DNA of 64,000 nt from an uncultured Pseudomonas sp. (lineage in GTDB: Bacteria; Pseudomonadota; Gammaproteobacteria; Pseudomonadales; Pseudomonadaceae): contig NZ_CAJYVE010000034.1 in assembly GCF_913777995.1 (NCBI RefSeq), forward strand, positions 1 through 64,000. The letters run 5' to 3'. The notes under the pieces are model-generated. The model did no database searches. It was given only the letters and a program-made list of their open reading frames with translations, and was not told where the DNA came from. How positions within the stretch are numbered: position 1 is the stretch's first letter; each line of letters begins with the position of its first letter. Both the position numbers and the translations under genes were made by a program. Below, in pieces: positions 38,169 to 45,433 of this stretch.

Positions 38169-39785
38169 CTACGTGGCCTCTTTGAAAAAATCCTTGGTCA
38201 ATTCGAGCAGGGTCGCTCGCAATTCGGGCGGACGCACAGGCTTGGACAGAATGGAAATGTTCATATGCATCAGGCCACTGCGGATGCGCTCGATGTCATG
38301 TCCGGTCATGATCATCGCCGGAACCTCCCAGCCGCGCCGCTCGCGTATCGCGGCGATGCACTCGGCGCCCGAGATCTTCGGCCCCAGATCGAAATCGGCA
38401 ATGATGATGTCGCAGTCGGTCACCACGTCCAGTCCATCGCTGTGGGTTTCCACCTCGCACCCCCACTTTTCGAGCAGGGCCGAGGTTGCCATCAGCACAT
38501 TGGCATCGTCTTCCACCAGGCATACGCGCAGGCCCTGCAAGCGCCGCTGCATGATCACCGGCCGTTGGGCCTCGATGCCAGGCACCATGCGCTCCAGGCC
38601 CTGGATGGTCGCGCAAGTACCCCGACCGGGTCGCGAGTCCAGGCGGATATCCAGGCCAATCAACTGGCTGATTCGCTTGACGATGGACAACCCCAGCCCC
38701 AGGCCTTCGACATCCTTGTCACGGACGTGGCGTACCCGGTAGAACTCCTTGAACACCTCCGGCAGATGCTCGGCGGCAATGCCGCGCCCCTTGTCGTAGA
38801 TAACAATGGCCAGCCCTTTGCCCCGGGGTCGAACACCTATCAGCACCGGTTGTCCGGCGGCGTACTTGAGCGTATTGGAGACCAGGTTCTGCACCATGGT
38901 GGTCAACAAGCCGGCATTGACGTTGACCCACTGTCGACACGGACGCAGGCGTAACTCGACCCCCGCCCAGCGTGCCGCCTCGGTGTTCTGCTTGACCACA
39001 TCACGCAGAAGCGCATCGAGGTTGACGGGCTCCGCCTGTGGCTCCAGCTTGCCGTTGTCGAGGGTGTAGATGTCGAGGATCGAACGGAACAGCTGCGAGA
39101 CGGTGTGCAGCGAGCGGTCAATGTTGTCCACCAGGCGAAGCTCTTCGCTGCCCAGCCTGGCGTCGCGCAGGCAGGCCGTAAACAGGCCAATGGAATGGAT
39201 CGGCTGGCGCAGGTCGTGGCTGGCCTGGGCAAGAAAGCGGGACTTCTCCTGATTCGCGGCCATTGCCTCTTCCGACGCGACACGGGTTCGTTCGAGCAGA
39301 ATGTGCGCATAGGCCGGTACCACGATGGTGGTCACGATCAGCATCAGGAACATGAAAGGCTGGCCACGCCAGAACGGGGTCAGGATAAAGATCATCACCA
39401 GCATGCCCAGCGCGATGAGTGTCGCGGCGGCCAGGTAGCGAGAACCAAAGCGCATGCCATTGCCCAGGGTGACCCACAGCAAGGCGGCATACACGGGCAA
39501 GGCGCCCTCCCCACCCACGACCATGGCAAACGAGATACCGCTGTAGTCGTGGGCCATGGCGAACAGGCGGCGCCAGAAGAAATGCCCAGGCCAACGCTTG
39601 ATCGCCATGCGCAGGGGCACCGCCACGCTGACGAAAAACGCCATGTACCACAGGATGGGCGCATAAGTGGCGAAGTCACTGGAAGGCAGGCAAGCCACCA
39701 CGAAGATGTACAGCGAAGCACAGGTGCTGACCGTCAGCCTTAAGGTGGCTTGGTCAAGCTCGCTGTTCTTTTCCATCAGGGGCAT
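38169..39785 (-). CDS. Hybrid histidine kinase with RpfC-like five-helix sensor (copy 1)
   Basis: 538 residues. Five membrane helices (about residues 15-165) include the WVTLGNGMRFG segment typical of RpfC-type sensors of diffusible fatty-acid signals. Then come HisKA with the phospho-His near residue 190 (QASHDLRQP), HATPase_c (NLVSNTLKYA, GLGLGLSIV) and a C-terminal receiver (phospho-Asp in IIADFDLG, Lys in SKPVRP). There is no Hpt domain. GGAG precedes ATG 39785. It is divergent from its likely partner regulator at 39880. P. aeruginosa PA1396/PA1397 is a similar described pair. The ligand here is inferred only. Confidence 0.87.
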   Translation of the reverse strand: MPLMEKNSELDQATLRLTVSTCASLYIFVVACLPSSDFATYAPILWYMAFFVSVAVPLRMAIKRWPGHFFWRRLFAMAHDYSGISFAMVVGGEGALPVYAALLWVTLGNGMRFGSRYLAAATLIALGMLVMIFILTPFWRGQPFMFLMLIVTTIVVPAYAHILLERTRVASEEAMAANQEKSRFLAQASHDLRQPIHSIGLFTACLRDARLGSEELRLVDNIDRSLHTVSQLFRSILDIYTLDNGKLEPQAEPVNLDALLRDVVKQNTEAARWAGVELRLRPCRQWVNVNAGLLTTMVQNLVSNTLKYAAGQPVLIGVRPRGKGLAIVIYDKGRGIAAEHLPEVFKEFYRVRHVRDKDVEGLGLGLSIVKRISQLIGLDIRLDSRPGRGTCATIQGLERMVPGIEAQRPVIMQRRLQGLRVCLVEDDANVLMATSALLEKWGCEVETHSDGLDVVTDCDIIIADFDLGPKISGAECIAAIRERRGWEVPAMIMTGHDIERIRSGLMHMNISILSKPVRPPELRATLLELTKDFFKEAT

Positions 39786-39879
39786 GGCAAGTCTCCGAGG
39801 CACAAGCCGCTTCAAATCTGAAACCGGATGTTACAGTTGCGGTACGATACGCCCACCCTGCGGTGAATTGGCCTTGAGC

Positions 39880-40518
39880 ATGACGCACAGAATCATAGTG
39901 GCAGATGACCACCCTCTGTTTCGCGAAGGGATGCTCAAGACCCTGGAGCGGCTCATACCCAACGCGCTGATCGAGCAGGCGGGCAACCTGGATGAAGTCC
40001 TGGCACTCGCGCGTTCGGGCCCGGAAGTCGATTCGCTGATTCTGGATCTGCGCTTTCCCGGGCTCACCTCCATGCAGGTCATTGGTCAGTTGCGCAGCGA
40101 GTTCAAACGCACATCGATCATCGTCGTCTCGATGGTCGACGACCCGGAGATCATCTCGCAGGTCATCGACCAGGGAGCTGACGGCTTCATCGGCAAGAAT
40201 GTCGACCCGACGGGTATTGCCGACGCCATTCAGGCCATCCGGGAAGGCGAGGTGGTGGTCAAGTACAACCCTGAAAATCCGCTGTTGGACCCTAGCCTCT
40301 CATCACTGACTGCGCGTCAGAAGCAAGTGCTGAGCCTGGTTGCCGCTGGCAAGACCAACAAGGAAATCGCCAAGCTGCTGGGTATTTCGCCCTTTACCGT
40401 ACGCATCCATGTTTCCACGCTGCTCAAGTCCCTGGGGGTCCCCACGCGTGCGGCCGCGGCGGCGCAGTTCGGGATTTTTCCCAGCGGCAATGGCTGGCCG
40501 GAAAAAACCGATACCTGA
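39880..40518 (+). CDS. NarL/LuxR-type response regulator (partner 1)
   Basis: 212 residues: receiver (acidic pair D9/D10, phospho-Asp D56 in LILDLRFPG, S84, K106) and a LuxR-type HTH (LTARQKQVLSLVAAGKTNKEIAKLLGISPFTVRIHVSTLL). All phosphorylation residues are present. It lies head-to-head with kinase copy 1 across about 95 bp. Its recognition helix is almost identical to that of the second regulator at 43549-44169, so both may bind the same sites. Confidence 0.9.
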   Translation: MTHRIIVADDHPLFREGMLKTLERLIPNALIEQAGNLDEVLALARSGPEVDSLILDLRFPGLTSMQVIGQLRSEFKRTSIIVVSMVDDPEIISQVIDQGADGFIGKNVDPTGIADAIQAIREGEVVVKYNPENPLLDPSLSSLTARQKQVLSLVAAGKTNKEIAKLLGISPFTVRIHVSTLLKSLGVPTRAAAAAQFGIFPSGNGWPEKTDT

Positions 40519-40569
40519 AACTTACCTGCGCTGACAGTCGATGACGCCGCAAAGACCTGGCAGCGAGGG

Positions 40570-40977
40570 TTACAGCGTGGGCTTGGGCACCGGCGTGCTC
40601 GCGGGAATCAACTTGGCTCCCGAGGGTCGTTTCGGGCAGTCGCCGGACGAATACCAACGGGTAACCATCCCCCGCTCGATCATGAAGCGCTGTTCACAAC
40701 GGGCGTAGTCAGGCACATAACCCCACTCTGCCGAACGACTGGCGTTGGTCAGCCAGACATAGTCGTAGCCGATGATCTTCGAATACCCATCGCTCAAGGC
40801 ATAGCTGTTCTTTGGCGCGCCCCATGAAGTCACCAGGTCATCCTCTGAGGCGCCTACCCATGAGGCGGTGATGTCCGATGTGGTCTGGTAACGCTGGTTC
40901 GTGAGCAGATTACCCAAGGGCGAACCGGCGCACCCAGACAACAACAGGACGGGGAAAAGGACGACCCAGGGCTTCAT
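40570..40977 (-). CDS. Small lipoprotein, unknown function (left accessory gene)
   Basis: 135 residues. Signal peptide MKPWVVLFPVLLLSGC with lipobox LSGC (Cys16), Ala at +2, so probable outer-membrane sorting. The mature part has SWVGASEDDLVTSWGAPKNSYALSDG, a pattern like the BamE/SmpA-type DDLVxxxGxP helix-turn, and ends with three prolines. It is convergent with regulator 1 and divergent from the lipoprotein at 41328 across a region carrying one copy of the 18-bp dyad. Confidence 0.75.
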   Translation of the reverse strand: MKPWVVLFPVLLLSGCAGSPLGNLLTNQRYQTTSDITASWVGASEDDLVTSWGAPKNSYALSDGYSKIIGYDYVWLTNASRSAEWGYVPDYARCEQRFMIERGMVTRWYSSGDCPKRPSGAKLIPASTPVPKPTL

Positions 40978-41327
40978 GCTACAACTCCAATCATTATTAA
41001 ATATTAAAATGCCACCACCACAACTCGACAACTTATCGAACCCGGGAGGCAATGCTTAGTTATCACGCCATGCTAGAAAGCCCTTAAATGACCGTCCATA
41101 GCACACCTGTACTATGGCGCCCCTCCCTGTACCGCTCATAAACTCACAACGGTCCGAACACGCTGTTTTATCCAGCTCGCGCAGTAACCCGGCGCCTGTT
41201 CATTACTTCAGTGAACAGGCACACGCGTGGCTGTTGCCGGCGATAAACATACAGCGCTCATCTCGAAGGCCTGCTGCCTGAATGCGGGCCAATAACAACG
41301 CCCCTGAATACACATCAAGGTAAGTCT
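40978..41327. other. Divergent regulatory region between the two lipoprotein genes
   Basis: 350 bp without a gene. It contains one copy of the cassette dyad (41098-41115) and a -10-like CATAAA at 41137-41142. The dyad is centred near -42 relative to the start site that hexamer implies. There is also a 9-bp inverted repeat GCCTGTTCA/TGAACAGGC (41194-41220) that would fold in the leader of the rightward transcript. GTAAG lies just before the 41328 start. Confidence 0.55.
41098..41115 (+). promoter_or_regulatory. 18-bp dyad, cassette operator copy A
   Basis: ATAGCACACCTGTACTAT, extended to CCATAG...CTATGG (41096-41117). It is almost perfectly palindromic and shares its core with the three copies at 44241-44354. 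It lies 121 bp before the leftward lipoprotein start and about 210 bp before the rightward one. Confidence 0.65.
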
Positions 41328-41816
41328 ATGCACGTCAATCATGGAAAAATACTCGGCATCGGATTCATGCTGTGCTGGCTGGCCGTCGGTTTGTCGGGCT
41401 GCGCCAATACGGACGGCTTGATGAATTCATTGAATCCAGGTGCACAAAAGTACGAGATCACTTATTTGAAGAAAACCCTGATTCCGGGAAAAACCACCAA
41501 GAATCAGGTGATGCAACTGTTCGGCGCGCCCTCCCAAGAAGAACTTAACTCGACCAGTCGCAGTAACGGTTCCAATTGGACTTATGAGAAAAAAGAAGAA
41601 GGGCTGGAGAAATACATGACTCTGGCGCACAAGTATGTGTCGACCGAGACGAGCCTGAAGATGTACGACGCCTCCGCGCAGGTGTCCAAGGCACAGGGTG
41701 TCGCCGAGGACGTCAGCAGCGTGACGGGAACGAAAAAAGCACCGAACCAGGCCACCGGGTCGACGCTGATCATTTACTTCATCGACGATGTGGTGGACTA
41801 CTACCGGCTGTATTGA
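41328..41816 (+). CDS. BamE/SmpA-like small lipoprotein (right accessory gene)
   Basis: 162 residues. Signal peptide with lipobox LSGC (Cys25), Ala at +2. The mature region has the BamE/OmlA-like pattern LIPGKTTKNQVMQLFGAPS near its start and ends in TLIIYFIDDVVDYYRLY. A Ser/Asn-rich middle with a charged helix separates them. It is too long and divergent to be BamE itself. It is preceded by the dyad-containing region and followed by kinase copy 2 on the same strand. Confidence 0.78.
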   Translation: MHVNHGKILGIGFMLCWLAVGLSGCANTDGLMNSLNPGAQKYEITYLKKTLIPGKTTKNQVMQLFGAPSQEELNSTSRSNGSNWTYEKKEEGLEKYMTLAHKYVSTETSLKMYDASAQVSKAQGVAEDVSSVTGTKKAPNQATGSTLIIYFIDDVVDYYRLY

Positions 41817-41902
41817 TGCGCTCCCTCCCACCCGGCCGCCAGGGTCCCTAGAGCCCGGCGGCCAAAGTTCACTTGCCGCGCTCAAGGGAGCAACATCCGG
41901 CG

Positions 41903-43552
41903 ATGCCTCCCCATGACCCTGAGGTCGTAAGCGTGGAACAGAACAGCGAACTCAATCAGGCCAGCCTGCGACTGACCGTCAGTGCCAGCGCCTTGCTATA
42001 CATGGTGGTGCTGAGCGGTCTGCGCCCTGCTGATGCGGCGACGTACCTTCCCATCATTCTGTATATTTCGACCTTCATCATTGCCTCGATATTCCTGCGC
42101 ATGGCGATCAAGCGCTGGCCCGGGCATTTTTTCTGGCGCCGCCTGTTCTCCATGCTGCATGACTACACCGGCATCGCCTTCGCCATGGTGCTGGGCGGCG
42201 AAGGCGCGTTGCCCATCTACGCCGCCCTGCTGTGGGTGACGCTGGGCAATGGCATGCGTTTCGGCTCGCATTATCTGGCCCTGGCCACGGCGATCGCACT
42301 TGCCACCCTGGTGGTGATTTTCCTCTTCAACCCCTTCTGGCGCTCTCAGCCCTACCTGTTCCTGATGCTGATCGTGACCACCGTCGTGGTGCCGGCCTAC
42401 GCGCATATCCTGCTCAAACGCACACGTCTCGCCTCGGAAGAAGCCATCGCTGCCAACCAGGAGAAATCCCGTTTTCTCGCCCAGGCCAGCCACGACCTGC
42501 GCCAGCCGATCCATTCCATCGGCCTGTTCACGGCCTGCCTGCGCGACGCCAGGCTCGGCAGCGAGGAACTGCGTCTGGTGGATAACATCGACCGTTCGCT
42601 GCACACCGTCTCGCAGCTGTTCCGCTCGATCCTGGACATCTACACCCTCGACAACGGCAAGCTGGAACCACAGTCTGAACCGCTGAGTCTGGATGAGCTG
42701 TTGCGCGATGTGGTCAAGCAGAACACCGAAGCCGCACGCTGGGCAGGTGTCGAGATGCGCCTGCGTCCTTGCCAACACTGGGTCGATGCCAATGCCGGTC
42801 TATTGACCACCATGGTGCAGAACCTGGTGTCCAACGCGATCAAGTACGCCCCCGGCAAACCGGTATTGATCGGCGCCCGGCGCCAGGCCAACGGCCTGGC
42901 CGTGGTGGTTTATGACAAAGGCTGCGGCATCGCCGCCGAGCACCTGCCCGAGGTCTTCAAGGAGTTCTATCGAGTGCGCCGCACGCGCGACAAGGATGTC
43001 GAAGGGTTGGGTTTGGGGCTGTCCATCGTCAAGCGGATCAGCCAGTTGCTCGATGTGAACGTGCATATCCGCTCCACGCCCGAGCGGGGTACCCGGGTGG
43101 CCATCACGGGATTGAAGCAGGTCGCTGCCCAGCCGCTGGCCCCGCGCGTCAAGAGCCCGCAAGAACGCCTCCATGGTCTACGCATATGCCTGATCGAAGA
43201 CGATGCCAACGTTTCCATGGCGACCAAGGCCCTGCTGGAGAAATGGGGTTGCGTGGTCGAAGTCCACACGGATGCGGATATCCTGGACGCCGACTGCGAC
43301 ATCATCATTGCCGACTTCGACCTGGGCACCAAAGCCTCGGGGGCCGAATGCATCGCGACGATCCGTGAGCGACGCGGCCGGGAAGTACCTGCCCTGGTGA
43401 TTACCGGACACGAGATCGAACGTATTCGCCAATCGCTGCACAGCCTGAACATTTCGGTGCTGGCCAAGCCCGTGCGTCCACCTGAATTGCGCAGTGTGTT
43501 GCTCGAGCAGGCCAAATCCATCGAACGCAGCCGGTTTTCGTACGAGGTCTAA
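41903..43552 (+). CDS. Hybrid histidine kinase with RpfC-like five-helix sensor (copy 2)
   Basis: 549 residues, with the same plan as the kinase at 38169-39785: five helices with WVTLGNGMRFG, HisKA (phospho-His near residue 197), HATPase_c, then a receiver (IIADFDLG, AKPVRP). A 71-residue stretch around the phospho-His (42461-42673) is identical to copy 1 in protein sequence. Sensor, linker and receiver differ more. GGGAG lies upstream of ATG 41903. A GTG a few codons later is possible. The stop overlaps that of the convergent regulator 2 by four bases. Confidence 0.87.
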   Translation: MPPHDPEVVSVEQNSELNQASLRLTVSASALLYMVVLSGLRPADAATYLPIILYISTFIIASIFLRMAIKRWPGHFFWRRLFSMLHDYTGIAFAMVLGGEGALPIYAALLWVTLGNGMRFGSHYLALATAIALATLVVIFLFNPFWRSQPYLFLMLIVTTVVVPAYAHILLKRTRLASEEAIAANQEKSRFLAQASHDLRQPIHSIGLFTACLRDARLGSEELRLVDNIDRSLHTVSQLFRSILDIYTLDNGKLEPQSEPLSLDELLRDVVKQNTEAARWAGVEMRLRPCQHWVDANAGLLTTMVQNLVSNAIKYAPGKPVLIGARRQANGLAVVVYDKGCGIAAEHLPEVFKEFYRVRRTRDKDVEGLGLGLSIVKRISQLLDVNVHIRSTPERGTRVAITGLKQVAAQPLAPRVKSPQERLHGLRICLIEDDANVSMATKALLEKWGCVVEVHTDADILDADCDIIIADFDLGTKASGAECIATIRERRGREVPALVITGHEIERIRQSLHSLNISVLAKPVRPPELRSVLLEQAKSIERSRFSYEV

Positions 43553-44169
43553 CAGGCGTCGCGGTCCGCAAAACGCACTGCGGCGACTGCGCGGTTGGGC
43601 ACATTCAAGGCGCGAATCAACGAGGAGACATGAATACGCACGGTGTAGGGAGAAATGGCCAGTTCGGCGGCAATTTCCTTGTTGGTCTTTCCTTGTGCGA
43701 TCAGTTGCCAGACTTCTCGCTGCCTTGACGTCAGCTTGCGAGGAACTTCATCGCTTTCGAGCAGCGGTGTATCACTCGGCTCATAGCACGCCACTACTTG
43801 GCCACTATTTATATCCCTGATCGCTTTACGCACGTCTTTAGGCGCCATGTTCTTGCCAATGAATCCATTGACGCCCGTTTCCATCACTCGTGCGACCACC
43901 AGGCTATCATCAACGGCAGAAACAACAATAATTCGGGTAGCGCCTTTTTCCTGACACAGTTTTTCCAGCCCTTTAAGAGAGCATAGCCCTGGCAGACGCA
44001 CTTCGATAAACAACAGAGCGACTGGCTTCCAGCCGGCCATAAGTGTGTAGACATCCTCCAGTGTTCCCGCCTGCCTTATTTCTGCGCCCGGCAACAGGCA
44101 TTCCAATAGCCCTATCATTCCTTCCCGATAGAGCGGGTGCTCATCCGCCACCACAATTCGACAACTCAT
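43549..44169 (-). CDS. NarL/LuxR-type response regulator with Glu in place of the phospho-Asp (partner 2)
   Basis: 206 residues, aligning without gaps to regulator 1 through the receiver. Position 56 is Glu (LLFIEVRLPG, codon GAA) instead of Asp, and the acidic pair is D9/E10. S84 and K106 are kept. The LuxR HTH (LTSRQREVWQLIAQGKTNKEIAAELAISPYTVRIHVSSLI) looks functional. Asp-to-Glu changes can mimic phosphorylation, so this protein may be active without its kinase. The start MSCRIVV is chosen by homology. Two dyads lie 72-103 bp upstream. Confidence 0.86.
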   Translation of the reverse strand: MSCRIVVADEHPLYREGMIGLLECLLPGAEIRQAGTLEDVYTLMAGWKPVALLFIEVRLPGLCSLKGLEKLCQEKGATRIIVVSAVDDSLVVARVMETGVNGFIGKNMAPKDVRKAIRDINSGQVVACYEPSDTPLLESDEVPRKLTSRQREVWQLIAQGKTNKEIAAELAISPYTVRIHVSSLIRALNVPNRAVAAVRFADRDAC

Positions 44170-44240
44170 ATCAGCAAGTACAGCCTGTTCAGATCGATGA
44201 GAACACGGCTCGATCATCTCTGACCCAGGCGACTTAAGAT

Positions 44241-44272
44241 ATAGAACACATGAACTAGTACACCTGCACTAT
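44241..44272 (+). promoter_or_regulatory. Two overlapping 18-bp dyads, cassette operator copies B and C
   Basis: Copy B ATAGAACACATGAACTAG (44241-44258) and copy C CTAGTACACCTGCACTAT (44255-44272) share four bases, with centres 14 bp apart. They lie upstream of regulator 2 (start 44169, leftward) and about 180-210 bp before the OmpA-type gene. Confidence 0.6.
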
Positions 44273-44336
44273 ACCTTTCGATATCAGCCATGCAGGGTGA
44301 ATAGGCTGACCCTGTTGCAACATCACGAACCCTGCA

Positions 44337-44354
44337 ATAGGGCAGTTGTACTAT
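44337..44354 (+). promoter_or_regulatory. 18-bp dyad, cassette operator copy D
   Basis: ATAGGGCAGTTGTACTAT, with arms extended to GCAATAG/CTATTGC (44334-44357). A -10-like TATAAC at 44380-44385 places its centre about 46 bp upstream of a likely start for the OmpA-type gene, where no good -35 is seen. That is the usual site for a class II activator. Confidence 0.62.
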
Positions 44355-44450
44355 TGCGGGGTTTCATTCTCGCCGGTTTTATAACCGCCACCGCCGACCT
44401 GTTATTCAGCGGGTCATGCATGACGTCTTGCAGCCGAGAGTTTCGGAACG

Positions 44451-45416
44451 ATGAACTTTAAAAAAACCACTGTAGTGATACCCATACTTTCCATTGTGCT
44501 GGGCTTGGCGGTGCTGTCCTCGCCTGGCGCGCAGGCAACCAACAATCGAGCATTCGAGGCCGCCAGCCTGCCGGTATCGACCACCCCCTTGGGGGCATTT
44601 CCCTACCTTGCGCTTCCCAAGGGCTATGTCGTGGCGACCACGCCTGATACCTCGGACTTCGATCAGATTCCCTTCTGGACAGGCGACCGCCTGGAGGCTG
44701 TCGAAGGCAAAGTCTGGTCGGCGCATATCGACGCCGCACAGGGCAAGGCATTCTCTGACCTCGAACTGCAGCGCAACCTCGAATCCGTGGTGTTCTCGCT
44801 GGGCGGTAAGAAGATCTTCGACGGCAAAATCCCGGAAGAGGCCAGCCAACGCATCAAGGAATGGCCACGCGACTTCGCGATGAAATACAACAGCGGCCTG
44901 GGCGATATCTGGAACAACGCGACGCAGGTGTTCGTCATCCACCGTACCGACCGCGACATCTGGATACACCTGTGCAGCTACGCCTTTGGCGCCGGGATGC
45001 TGATCGCCGAAAGCAAACCATTGCAAATCACCGCCAGCCTGTTATCGGCACAGGAACTCGGCACGCAGCTGGAGCAATCGGGCAAGGCGGTATTGCACGT
45101 CAATTTCGCCAGTGACCAGAGCCGCATCCTGCCTGATTCGCAAGCACAACTGCAGCAAGTCGTGCAGTTACTCAGGCAAGACTCAGTGTTGAAACTGGCA
45201 GTGAACGGCTATACCGACGACACCGGCGACGCTGCGCATAACAAGACGCTTTCAGCCCAACGCGCAGAGGCCGTGGTAGCTGCCATCGTCGCCCAGGGGA
45301 TCGACGCGACCCGCTTATCGGCCACCGGCTTTGGCGAAAGCGCTCCAGTGGCCGATAACGCCAGCGAAGCGGGTAAAGCGCAAAACCGTCGGGTCGAGCT
45401 GGTCAGGCAAGACTAA
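44451..45416 (+). CDS. OmpA-domain envelope protein with novel N-terminal region
   Basis: 321 residues. Signal peptide about 1-29 (AQA), an N-terminal region of about 190 residues that I cannot assign to a family (it includes KGYVVATTPDTSDFDQIPFWTGDRLEAVEGKVWS), and a C-terminal OmpA/MotB peptidoglycan-binding domain (LHVNFASDQSRILPDS; NGYTDDTGD; LSAQRAEAVVAAI; NRRVEL). It is probably periplasmic and tied to the cell wall. It lies beyond the dyad-bearing region and probably belongs to the two-kinase cassette. Confidence 0.8.
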   Translation: MNFKKTTVVIPILSIVLGLAVLSSPGAQATNNRAFEAASLPVSTTPLGAFPYLALPKGYVVATTPDTSDFDQIPFWTGDRLEAVEGKVWSAHIDAAQGKAFSDLELQRNLESVVFSLGGKKIFDGKIPEEASQRIKEWPRDFAMKYNSGLGDIWNNATQVFVIHRTDRDIWIHLCSYAFGAGMLIAESKPLQITASLLSAQELGTQLEQSGKAVLHVNFASDQSRILPDSQAQLQQVVQLLRQDSVLKLAVNGYTDDTGDAAHNKTLSAQRAEAVVAAIVAQGIDATRLSATGFGESAPVADNASEAGKAQNRRVELVRQD

Positions 45417-45433
45417 CGTGGTGAATCACCAGG

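Noticed and set aside
39036-42673. Transposon-like inverted repeat formed by similar sequence at 39.0-39.2 and 42.5-42.7 kb
   Set aside because: The similarity is confined to coding sequence of two paralogous kinases and differs at silent sites, with no terminal repeats or target duplication. Gene duplication explains it.
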